Below are positions 32,824 to 40,822 of a DNA stretch of 64,000 nt, one piece after another. A program made the translations under genes and the position numbers. Position 1 is the first letter of the stretch. Each line of letters begins with the position of its first letter. The notes under the pieces are model-generated. The model was not told the DNA's origin. It was given only the letters and a program-made list of their open reading frames with translations, and did no database searches. The DNA is from Faucicola mancuniensis (lineage in GTDB: Bacteria; Pseudomonadota; Gammaproteobacteria; Pseudomonadales; Moraxellaceae): positions 372,001 through 436,000 of the forward strand of contig NZ_CP171363.1 in the NCBI RefSeq assembly GCF_046523945.1. Direction: 5' to 3'.

Positions 32824-33924
32824 ATGAAAATTATTGCAGATATGAATATCGCTCATTTGGCAGATTTTTTTAATGAGCAAAGTTTGGGAAAACCTGTTGA
32901 ACTCATCAGCATGGTTGGGCGTGAGATTAATGCCGATATTTTGGCAGAGCATGAGCCTGATGTGTTGCTCGTGCGTTCTGTTACCAAGGTCAATGATGAT
33001 TTGTTAAAGGACAATCACAGCGTTAAATTTGTCGGTACAGCAACGATTGGCACAGACCATGTAGATATTGATTATTTGGCAAAGCATGGCATTGTGTTTG
33101 CTAATGCGTCTGGTTGTAGCAAGCATTCGGTGGCTCAATATGTGATTGCGTCTATTGCCGAGCTTCGTCCTGATTATTTTTTTCAGCCGATTACCCTTGG
33201 CATTGTTGGCGTGGGAAATATTGGCACGACTTTGGCACAATACGCCGTTTCGCTCGGTTGGCAAGTGTTGGGCTATGACCCGTTAAAACCGCCGTCAGCG
33301 GTGAATAATTCATCACTAGAAAAAGTTTTATCAGAGAGTAATGTGATTAGTTTTCATGTGCCTTTGACCTATCCTGAACATAGTACTTATCCGACCCATC
33401 ATGATTATTTGATGACGAGCAAGCGTTGGCAACAAGTGTCCGATACCGCCATTATTATCAATACCGCTCGTGGCGAAGTGCTTGGGCGTGATGATATCGT
33501 GGCAAATATGAATGCGGTGGTGCTTGATGTGTTTGAGCATGAGCCGACCATTGATGCCGAGTTGTTGCGTTGTGTCAGCATTGCCACGCCACATATCGCA
33601 GGTTATACGCTAGAAGGCAAATTGCGAGGCACGCAGATAGTATATAATGCCTTGTGCCAATTTATCCATGTGTCGCCTGTGGTGGATTTTCATGACTTTT
33701 TACCCAAAGAAATGCCATTATTTCACGCCTTACACAATCCTTTAAACGACCATGAAAGACAACAATTGTTAAAAAAAATGCCATCAATTTATGACATTCG
33801 TGCCGATGACAAACGCTTACGTGCGGTTGCCAATGTCAATGGCGATATTGAAGGCAAAGATTTTGACAATTTACGCAAAAATTATCCACTTAGACGTGAA
33901 TGGCAATCGTATATCATGCGATAA
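32824..33924 (+). CDS. pdxB: Erythronate-4-phosphate dehydrogenase
   Basis: 366 residues. It oxidises 4-phosphoerythronate in the DXP-dependent vitamin B6 pathway. It is a D-2-hydroxyacid dehydrogenase: LLVRSVTKVN and GTATIGTDHVDIDYL in the catalytic lobe, the NAD loop GIVGVGNIGTTLAQ, the catalytic arginine in INTARGEVLGRDD, glutamate in LDVFEHEP and histidine in ATPHIAGYTLEGKLRG. The last two motifs and the C-terminal dimerisation domain separate PdxB from SerA-type enzymes. It is divergent from the Rsm-like RNA. Confidence 0.92.
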   Translation: MKIIADMNIAHLADFFNEQSLGKPVELISMVGREINADILAEHEPDVLLVRSVTKVNDDLLKDNHSVKFVGTATIGTDHVDIDYLAKHGIVFANASGCSKHSVAQYVIASIAELRPDYFFQPITLGIVGVGNIGTTLAQYAVSLGWQVLGYDPLKPPSAVNNSSLEKVLSESNVISFHVPLTYPEHSTYPTHHDYLMTSKRWQQVSDTAIIINTARGEVLGRDDIVANMNAVVLDVFEHEPTIDAELLRCVSIATPHIAGYTLEGKLRGTQIVYNALCQFIHVSPVVDFHDFLPKEMPLFHALHNPLNDHERQQLLKKMPSIYDIRADDKRLRAVANVNGDIEGKDFDNLRKNYPLRREWQSYIMR

Positions 33925-33943
33925 ATTCAATTGTTTATCAAAT

Positions 33944-34660
33944 TTACGCCAATAAAAAATGCCCACACAGCACGCTCACCGCATTTTCGGTACGCAAAAT
34001 CCGCTCACCAATATGCACAGGTACACAGCCTTGTTTGGCAAACAAATCCACTTCATAAGGGATAAAACCTCCCTCCGCCCCAATCACCATCACCGTTGGC
34101 GTGTTTCTTTGGCAAATTTGGTTAAAAGAATTGTTTGCATATGGGTGAGCGATAATCGCCTGTTGATTGGCAATAATTGCAGGCAGTTCATCTTCTACAA
34201 AGGGCTTTAAACGCTTGTGCAAACTGACTTTCATGGGTATCGTATCACAGGCTTGTTGTAAGCCTTCATGAATATAATCATCAATTTTACTTAACAATGG
34301 TGATTGCCAATAGCTTTTTTCGGTGCGATAACTGTTCACCAAAAAAACCTGTTCAACACCCATCGCCGTCATATCTAGCATTAGACGGCGTAGCACTTTT
34401 GGGCGTGGCAATGCCAGTACCACGCTTAAAGGCAGTTTTTTTGGCGGTGCAGTTTGGCAGTTGATATCGCTTAATACGACTTTAGTTGGGCTAATATCGG
34501 CAATTTTGGCGGTGCCAAGTTGTTCGTTTTTGATACCAATTTTGATGATATCACCAATATTGATTTGTAACACTTGGTGCAAATGTTGCAAGGTGGCTGT
34601 GTCGGTGATGTCAAAGGTGTGGCTGTTTTTAGCGGTATTGGGTAATAATAAAATATTCAT
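33944..34660 (-). CDS. rsmE: 16S rRNA (uracil(1498)-N3)-methyltransferase
   Basis: 238 residues of the SPOUT family. It methylates U1498 of 16S rRNA in the 30S subunit. The N-terminal PUA-like part (HLHQVLQINIGDIIKIG) is followed by the knotted catalytic domain with VMVIGAEGGFIPYEVDLF and HIGERILRTENAVSVLCG, the S-adenosylmethionine-binding signatures. It is convergent with pdxB, and downstream in transcription direction from tRNA-Ser with a terminator between. Confidence 0.92.
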   Translation of the reverse strand: MNILLLPNTAKNSHTFDITDTATLQHLHQVLQINIGDIIKIGIKNEQLGTAKIADISPTKVVLSDINCQTAPPKKLPLSVVLALPRPKVLRRLMLDMTAMGVEQVFLVNSYRTEKSYWQSPLLSKIDDYIHEGLQQACDTIPMKVSLHKRLKPFVEDELPAIIANQQAIIAHPYANNSFNQICQRNTPTVMVIGAEGGFIPYEVDLFAKQGCVPVHIGERILRTENAVSVLCGHFLLA

Positions 34661-34679
34661 GATAAATTTTTGGCAATAA

Positions 34680-34712
34680 AAAACGGTTTAAATAAAGTAT
34701 TTAAACCGTTTT
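34680..34712 (-). terminator. Terminator after tRNA-Ser
   Basis: AAAACGGTTTAAATA and TATTTAAACCGTTTT form a perfect 15-bp stem around AAG (or CTT), and a short T-run follows on the minus strand. It separates the tRNA from rsmE. Confidence 0.8.
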
Positions 34713-34718
34713 GGAATA

Positions 34719-34809
34719 TGGCGGAAGCTGAGAGATTCGAACTCTCGAAGGGCTACAAACCCTTGCCGGTTTTCAAGACCGGTGCATTCAACCGCTCTGC
34801 CAAGCTTCC
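34719..34809 (-). tRNA. tRNA-Ser (anticodon UGA)
   Basis: The minus strand folds into a class II tRNA. The acceptor is GGAAGCT with AGCTTCC, the discriminator G is followed by encoded CCA, the anticodon loop is CTTGAAA (UGA), there is a long variable arm (AAGGGTTTGTAGCCCTT), and the T arm is GAGAG-TTCGAAT-CTCTC. With CCA the gene is 91 nt. It reads UCA and other UCN codons by wobble. Confidence 0.96.
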
Positions 34810-35115
34810 GTTTTGTGTCGGCTATTATAACGTAACAATTTTAAAATGCAAGTGTTTTTTTAAAAAAAAATCACAAAAAAAATATCCATGAACATTTTTG
34901 AAAATGTCAAACTTTTTATTTTCATCAAAGAAAAATAATTTGCTTGTCGGTCATAATCGTTTCATATATGATATTTTTATATAAAAATGGTGTGATTATG
35001 TTTTTGTTTTTTTATAAAAAAGGTCATTTCGTTGTTGCTGATTTTAAAATCTGTCCGATAACATCTAGCAAATAACAAAAAACACTTAAATTATTAACTT
35101 TTGTGGAGAATCCAT

Positions 35116-36423
35116 ATGATTCATGTAGACACATCAACGATAAATGAACCACCAAAAAAACAAAAATGGTACAAAGTTCTTTATATTCAGGTACTTATCG
35201 CAATTACGATTGGTATTATCTTAGGGGCGGTCGCACCACAAGTCGGTGAAGCAATGAAGCCTTTGGGCGATGCATTTATCAAATTGGTTAAAATGATTAT
35301 CGCACCTGTGATTTTTTTGACGGTTACGACAGGAATTGCAGGTATGACCAACATGAAACAAGTTGGTCGTGTCGCTGGTAAATCCATGGTTTATTTTTTG
35401 TCATTTTCAACATTGGCATTAATCATTGGTATGGTGGTCGCCAATGTGTTGCAACCAGGGGCAGGGCTAAATATTGACCCTGCAACATTGACTTCTGGCA
35501 AAGATGCGACCAAAGTCGCTGAATATGCTGCCAAAGCCCACGATAGTACGATTACTGGCTTTTTGATGAATATTATTCCAGAGACGATGGTGAGTCCGTT
35601 GACTGAAGGAAATATTCTACAGGTGCTGTTTGTATCGGTATTGTTTGGGATTTCACTGGCATTGTTGGGTGAAAAATCTCGCAACGTGGTGAATTTTTTA
35701 CAAGAAATTTCATTACCGATTTTTAAAGCAGTTGAAATTTTGATGAAAGCGGCACCGATTGGGGCGTTTGGTGCGATGGCATTTACCATTGGTAAATATG
35801 GCTTGCACTCTATTGGCAATTTGATGTTTTTGATGGTTGCCTTTTATATTACTTCTTTGTTGTTTGTATTAGTGGTATTGGGTGCGGTCGCTCGTTACAA
35901 TGGTTTTTCCATTATCAAAATGATTAGATATATCAAAGATGAACTATTGCTCGTACTTGGTACAAGTTCATCGGAAGCTGCTTTGCCATCTTTGATGAGC
36001 AAAATGGAAAAAGCAGGTTGCGAAAAATCGGTGGTGGGCTTGGTGATTCCGACAGGTTATTCGTTTAACCTTGACGGCACAAACATCTATATGACGATGG
36101 CGGCGTTGTTTATCGCTCAAGCGTGTAATATTGACTTGACTTTGGGGCAACAAATAACCTTGTTGTTGGTTGCCATGTTAAGCTCAAAAGGTGCAGCAGG
36201 GATTACAGGTGCAGGCTTTATTACACTTGCAGCGACGCTTGCGGTGGTGCCGAGTGTGCCGATTGAAGGTATGGCTTTGATTTTGGGGATTGACCGTTTT
36301 ATGTCGGAGTGTCGTGCTTTGACAAACTTAACAGGCAATGCTTGTGCGACAATTGTTGTCGCTCGTTGGGAAAATTCGTTGGATAAAGCACAGTTGGATA
36401 GAGCATTAAATGGTCAAGCCTAA
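35116..36423 (+). CDS. dctA: C4-dicarboxylate/proton (or sodium) symporter DctA
   Basis: 435 residues from ATG 35116; GGAG lies eight bases upstream, and an upstream TTG in frame is less likely. It belongs to the DAACS (glutamate/dicarboxylate) family. The re-entrant loop GTSSSEAALPSLMSKMEKAG, PTGYSFNLDGTNIYMTMAALF and SSKGAAGITGAGFITLAATL are the DctA-type signatures. It imports succinate, fumarate and malate across the inner membrane. The 306-bp region before it (34810-35115) is AT-rich and shows no gene; the promoter probably lies there. A terminator follows. Confidence 0.92.
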   Translation: MIHVDTSTINEPPKKQKWYKVLYIQVLIAITIGIILGAVAPQVGEAMKPLGDAFIKLVKMIIAPVIFLTVTTGIAGMTNMKQVGRVAGKSMVYFLSFSTLALIIGMVVANVLQPGAGLNIDPATLTSGKDATKVAEYAAKAHDSTITGFLMNIIPETMVSPLTEGNILQVLFVSVLFGISLALLGEKSRNVVNFLQEISLPIFKAVEILMKAAPIGAFGAMAFTIGKYGLHSIGNLMFLMVAFYITSLLFVLVVLGAVARYNGFSIIKMIRYIKDELLLVLGTSSSEAALPSLMSKMEKAGCEKSVVGLVIPTGYSFNLDGTNIYMTMAALFIAQACNIDLTLGQQITLLLVAMLSSKGAAGITGAGFITLAATLAVVPSVPIEGMALILGIDRFMSECRALTNLTGNACATIVVARWENSLDKAQLDRALNGQA

Positions 36424-36436
36424 GCTTTGGCTATGT

Positions 36437-36475
36437 ATAAAAAAAGCCTAATCATATGGATTTGGCTTTTTTTTG
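36437..36475. terminator. Bidirectional terminator between dctA and the RHH gene
   Basis: AAAAAAGCCTAATC pairs with GATTTGGCTTTTTT (one mismatch) around ATATG, with T-runs on either strand. Confidence 0.8.
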
Positions 36476-36482
36476 TTAATTT

Positions 36483-36773
36483 TTATTCATCATGGCTATT
36501 TTCATCATCGTTATCATGTTCCTGCAATGCCGATTGAATAATCTCATCGCTCACGCCTTGACGTTTGAGTTTGTTCAAAAAACGGCTGTCATTGGCAAGC
36601 GAATAATTGATATCTTCAGCGTCCAAGCCTTGACGAATATACAAGCGAATCAAACCTTGAATCCGTGGAAAACCGTGTTTTTTTGCCACTTCGGTCAATA
36701 ACTCGTGCATTTCTTCGGTGATTTTGATATGCAGTGGAATCATATTTTGGACTGGTTTTATTATTTTTGGCAT
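36483..36773 (-). CDS. Ribbon-helix-helix-like small protein
   Basis: 96 residues. MIPLHIKITEEMHELLTEVA, then KKHGFPRIQGLIRLYIRQGL, has the beta-strand plus two-helix pattern of ribbon-helix-helix DNA-binding proteins such as CopG/Arc-like antitoxins. The C-terminal ~45 residues are acidic (QEHDNDDENSHDE). AAGGA precedes the ATG at 36773. No toxin gene is adjacent, so it may be a lone regulator. The assignment rests on pattern only. Confidence 0.55.
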   Translation of the reverse strand: MPKIIKPVQNMIPLHIKITEEMHELLTEVAKKHGFPRIQGLIRLYIRQGLDAEDINYSLANDSRFLNKLKRQGVSDEIIQSALQEHDNDDENSHDE

Positions 36774-36897
36774 AATGATATCCTTATAAGTTTTTGCTTA
36801 TTTTAATCACTTCTTTGCCAATCTACAAGGTTTATCAACAAATTAAATGATGGGATACATAAAAAATATTATCAATATCACATGAGAATGGCTATCG

Positions 36898-37815
36898 CTA
36901 AAACGAATGATTGAAAAAAATACTCACACTCATTAACACACTACTGATTAAGGTAATCATGACAATCACTTTTAACTGATTACCGATTTCACTGGGTAAA
37001 ATGGTTTCATCACTATAGGCATGAATAACGGATAAATGTTTGCCAATTGGATAAATCAGTAGCATAATGCTTAACAAATAATAATTTTGTCGCAATACGC
37101 CAAAGGTTGCCAACAGAAAAAAAGCAATTAAAATCAACATTCTATACAAATGACTGACTTTTTCTTTGCCAAGTTTGACCGCAAGGGTATTTTTTTTGGC
37201 AAGGCGGTCGCTGTCAATATCACGCATATTGTTAATCATCAGCACCAATGAGCAGAGCAAGCCCACGACCACGGAAGCCAACACATCGCCCAAGCCAATG
37301 TGTTGCGTTTGTAGATACAAACCGCCCAACACATTTAACAATCCAAAAAACACAAATACCGCCACTTCGCCAAATCCATGATAACCATAAGGTTTTCGCC
37401 CCATGGTGTACGCCATCGCCCCAATAATCGCAAAAATCCCGAATGCCAAAAAAGTCAAAAATTCAGCGACATTGTCAAAACTCACCCACAACAGCCCCAC
37501 GCCACAGGCAAAAATAAAAACCGCCCATGCGATGATGATTTTTTTGAGTACGGTAGCAGAGATGTGTTTTTGTGCGGTGATACGGTCAGTGCGGTGGTCA
37601 TCTGTGCCTTTGACACCGTCACCGTAGTCGTTGGCAAGGTTAGATAGGATTTGTAGCCCCAACGCCACACACAGGCTTAGCCCAAAAATCAGCCATTGAT
37701 GGGTGTCAAATGTGCCAAGTTGGGCGTATGCCAAGGCATTAGCGAGTAAAATACCTGATAATGCCAATGGATAAGTGCGTGGGCGTGTGGCTTGGATAAA
37801 GCGTTTTACAATCAT
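36898..37815 (-). CDS. menA: UbiA-family prenyltransferase, MenA-like
   Basis: 305 residues with eight to nine membrane helices. The first aspartate-rich motif is NLANDYGDGVKGTDDHRTDR and the second DIDSDRLAKKNTLAVKLGKE, as in 1,4-dihydroxy-2-naphthoate polyprenyltransferase, which makes demethylmenaquinone. NDYGDxVKGTD is closer to MenA than to UbiA or CyoE. No other men gene is in the window, so substrate assignment is by motif. The start is 7 bp past the tex stop codon and has no clear ribosome site of its own, suggesting coupling to tex. Confidence 0.78.
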   Translation of the reverse strand: MIVKRFIQATRPRTYPLALSGILLANALAYAQLGTFDTHQWLIFGLSLCVALGLQILSNLANDYGDGVKGTDDHRTDRITAQKHISATVLKKIIIAWAVFIFACGVGLLWVSFDNVAEFLTFLAFGIFAIIGAMAYTMGRKPYGYHGFGEVAVFVFFGLLNVLGGLYLQTQHIGLGDVLASVVVGLLCSLVLMINNMRDIDSDRLAKKNTLAVKLGKEKVSHLYRMLILIAFFLLATFGVLRQNYYLLSIMLLIYPIGKHLSVIHAYSDETILPSEIGNQLKVIVMITLISSVLMSVSIFFNHSF

Positions 37816-37822
37816 GCAAAAT

Positions 37823-40294
37823 TTATTTTTTTAAACCTGCTTGTGCAAGCAACGCCCCAAGGCTACCAACTTTGGCGGGTTTTTCGTCTTTGGCTTTGTC
37901 GGTTTTGTCCGCTCGTTTGTCAAATTTTGTAGATGATTTTTTGTCTTTTGTTTTGTCAAACTTATCAAATTTGTCAGTTTTTGGACGTTTATCAAACGTT
38001 TTTTTGTCTTTTGCCGATTTGTCATCGTCCAATTTCATACTAAAACCAATGCGTTTGCGAGCAACATCTAGCGAAATCACACGCACTTTGACGATATCGC
38101 TTGGTTTGACATAGTTTAAAGGGTCGGCGATAAATTCATCGCTTAATTCAGAAATATGTACCAGTCCGTCTTGGTGTACGCCCACGTCCACAAAACAGCC
38201 AAAATTGGTAACATTGGTAACGACCCCTTCTAGTACCATGCCAATTTGTAAATCATTGATATCATTCACATCTTTACGAAATTCGGCAGTTTTGAACGCA
38301 GGTCGTGGGTCGTGTGCAGGTTTAGCAAGTTCTTGTTTGATGGATAAGGCTTTGATTTCATTGTCATGATTGCCATTTTCGTCTTGTTTTAACAAGTTGC
38401 TATCAAGGCTATTAATCACGCTTTCATTTGCCAACACATCGCTTAAAGTTTTGCCAGATTGCTCAAGCCAATGTTTTACCAAAGCATAATTTTCTGGGTG
38501 CAAACCTGTCGCATCAAGCGGTTCATCACCGCCACGAATCCGCAAAAATCCTGCCGATTGTTCAAACGTTTTTGCCCCAAGTCTTGGCACGTTTTTGAGC
38601 TGTTCACGGTTGGCAAATGCCCCATGTTCGTTGCGATAATTGACAATTTGTTGGGCGACATTGCTATTTAAACCTGCAATATGTGCCAAAATCGCAGGGC
38701 TTGCCGTGTTCACGTCCACACCCACCGCATTCACGCAGTCTTGGGTCACTTTATCAAGGCTATCCGCCAGTTGCGTTTGGTTCACATCGTGCTGATACTG
38801 CCCCACGCCGATGGCTTTTGGGTCTACTTTGACAAGCTCGGACAATGGGTCTTGCAGACGGCGAGCGATAGACACCGCCCCACGAATCGACACATCAAGC
38901 TCACTTAACTCTTGGCTTGCCAACTCACTTACCGAATACACAGACGCACCCGATTCGTTCACCACGACAGGTATGGCGGTGATTTCGCTGTTATTTGCCA
39001 AAATTTCCTTGATTAACGTATCGGTTTCTCGGCTTGCCGTACCGTTGCCAATAGCAATAAGATTAACTTCATAATCTATTAATAAATTTGTAATAATTTC
39101 TTTGGCTTCATCAACCCGATTATCGCCTATAAACGGATAAACCGTTGCCACCGCAAACTCGCCTTGTTGATTTTTGGCAACGTGTCCAAGGCTATCCACC
39201 ACCGCCATTTTTACGCCATGACGAATACCGGGGTCTACCCCCAAAATTACACGCTGTCCTGCAGGTGCAGTCATCAACAAATGTTTTAAATTATTGGCAA
39301 AAACATCAATCGCATCGGTTTCTGCGGTTAGGCGTTTTTCAGTCAAAAGACGGTGTTCAATGTGTGGTCGCCATTTGTCCGCCCACAATTTTTTGGCAAG
39401 ATTTTGTAAAAAGTCTTTATTTTCATTATTATCAATATTTTCTAAATTAAAATATTGGATAATCTGTTCAATAAATGGCGTATCTTCGCCTTCAATAGCA
39501 ATGCTTAAAACGTTATCTTGGCGACCACGCAACATGGCTAATAGACGATGATTTGGCAATTTGTTTAAATTTTCCAAATGGTCAAAATAATCGCTGTATT
39601 TTTCGCCCACTTCACGTTTTTCTTCACCGACCAATTGGCTATGCACTTGTGCAGTTTTGCTAAAGCCAATGCGTAATTTATCTAATAAATCTAACGCCTG
39701 CGTCCATTCATCAATGATAATCGCACCAATGCCTTGTAGTTGTTTTTCGGTTTCAACAAAGGCTGAGTTTTCAGTTTCGCCATTGTCATTGACAGTCGGT
39801 TCAGGGGCTTGATAATTTGCCAAAGCGACACTGGGTGCGATATGCTCATGCAGAATCACCAACGCAATCGGCTCAAGCCCTGCTTCTTTTGCTTGCGTAG
39901 CGACAGAACGGCGACGTGGACGGTACGGCAGATAGATGTCTTCTAATTCCAATTTTGACGTGGCATTGGCGATACGCTCGCTTAATTCATCGGTCAATTT
40001 GCCTTGTGATGTCAAAAGCTCAAGAATTTTATTACGGCGAGATGCCATATCACGCTCATAATTCAACGATTTTTCTAAGCTACGCAACTGACTGTCATCA
40101 AGCCCTTGCGTCTGCTCTTTGCGGTAACGAGCGATAAACGGAATGGTCGCCCCTTCGTCATACAACTTGACAAATGCCGTCACTTGGCGAGTGGCAACGC
40201 CCAATTCGGTGGCTAGTTTTTGATAAATCGCTTGTTGCGTGGCTTCTGATAACGTGTCTAATTCGGTATCGGTGGTTGTCAAAACGTCTGTCAT
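37823..40294 (-). CDS. tex: Tex-family RNA-binding transcription accessory protein
   Basis: 823 residues. Domains in order are the N-terminal Tex domain (IPFIARYRKEQTQGLDDSQL), a YqgF/RuvC-like domain (VILGVDPGIRHGVKMAVVD, near residue 345), helix-hairpin-helix repeats (NTASPAILAHIAGLNSNVA) and an S1 RNA-binding domain (IGMVLEGVVTNVTNFGCFVD) near 685-755. A lysine/aspartate-rich tail follows. Tex binds nucleic acid and influences transcription and stress tolerance. The MITE copy 3 ends 23 bp upstream of the start codon, so the native promoter has been displaced or supplied by the element. Confidence 0.94.
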   Translation of the reverse strand: MTDVLTTTDTELDTLSEATQQAIYQKLATELGVATRQVTAFVKLYDEGATIPFIARYRKEQTQGLDDSQLRSLEKSLNYERDMASRRNKILELLTSQGKLTDELSERIANATSKLELEDIYLPYRPRRRSVATQAKEAGLEPIALVILHEHIAPSVALANYQAPEPTVNDNGETENSAFVETEKQLQGIGAIIIDEWTQALDLLDKLRIGFSKTAQVHSQLVGEEKREVGEKYSDYFDHLENLNKLPNHRLLAMLRGRQDNVLSIAIEGEDTPFIEQIIQYFNLENIDNNENKDFLQNLAKKLWADKWRPHIEHRLLTEKRLTAETDAIDVFANNLKHLLMTAPAGQRVILGVDPGIRHGVKMAVVDSLGHVAKNQQGEFAVATVYPFIGDNRVDEAKEIITNLLIDYEVNLIAIGNGTASRETDTLIKEILANNSEITAIPVVVNESGASVYSVSELASQELSELDVSIRGAVSIARRLQDPLSELVKVDPKAIGVGQYQHDVNQTQLADSLDKVTQDCVNAVGVDVNTASPAILAHIAGLNSNVAQQIVNYRNEHGAFANREQLKNVPRLGAKTFEQSAGFLRIRGGDEPLDATGLHPENYALVKHWLEQSGKTLSDVLANESVINSLDSNLLKQDENGNHDNEIKALSIKQELAKPAHDPRPAFKTAEFRKDVNDINDLQIGMVLEGVVTNVTNFGCFVDVGVHQDGLVHISELSDEFIADPLNYVKPSDIVKVRVISLDVARKRIGFSMKLDDDKSAKDKKTFDKRPKTDKFDKFDKTKDKKSSTKFDKRADKTDKAKDEKPAKVGSLGALLAQAGLKK

Positions 40295-40317
40295 AGCATT
40301 TGCCCAAAATACAGTAA

Positions 40318-40519
40318 GAACCTGTATTCACAACATTACGCCGTAAAATTTTACAGGTTTTTAATAAAAATTTATTTGCTTTTGCATGAAAAATGGCTAA
40401 ATCTTGCTTTTCTGCGTCAAAAACTTGTTTGATAGAATGACTATCAAACTGCATTTTTTCCTTGAAAAGCTGGCGATTTATCTCATTTTTCATTGCAAAA
40501 ACGTTGTGAACACAGGTTC
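40318..40519 (-). mobile_element. MITE copy 3 (202 bp, inverted, target duplication TAA)
   Basis: Same family as copy 1, in the opposite orientation, with TAA at 40315-40317 and 40520-40522. The central palindrome is TTTGATAG-TCATT-CTATCAAA: both arms differ from copy 1 yet still pair. An open frame of about 60 codons runs through it on the minus strand (MKNEINRQLFKEKM, then IKQVFDAEKQDLAIFHAKAN) and continues to 40158. Confidence 0.85.
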
Positions 40520-40822
40520 TAAAAATAACCCTATCAAAGTGAATTTTTTAACCAAAAACCCACTTTTTAGATAAATGAATTGATGCATTATATCAAAACC
40601 TTATAAAAAGATAATAGTAAAATTCATCAAAATGGGCAAACTTTCAGCTTTTTTTTGTAAAAAAACAAATATTTTTTGTTAAAATTTAAAAATTGCCAAA
40701 AAATTTTTATCGATGTTTCCAAAAATAACAATAAATATTAGGCGATTTTGCAAAAATACGTTACAATAATCGCCATTTTATTTATTTTTCTTCATTTTTA
40801 TTATTTTTTGCCAAAGGTAGCC

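Noticed and set aside
34670..34891. Plus-strand open frame across tRNA-Ser (contains ERFELSKGYKPLPVFKTGAF)
   Set aside because: It is the well-known false translation of the antisense of a serine tRNA gene. The tRNA fold is complete on the minus strand.
40158..40293. Minus-strand ORF from the MITE continuing antisense-free into the tex start as a real gene
   Set aside because: Past the element it simply reads the tex 5' region out of frame. Only the part inside the MITE is shared between copies.
40748..40822. Upstream extension of lepA
   Set aside because: The extra 25 residues precede the conserved LepA start and lack a ribosome site; ATG 40823 has AAAGGTAG.
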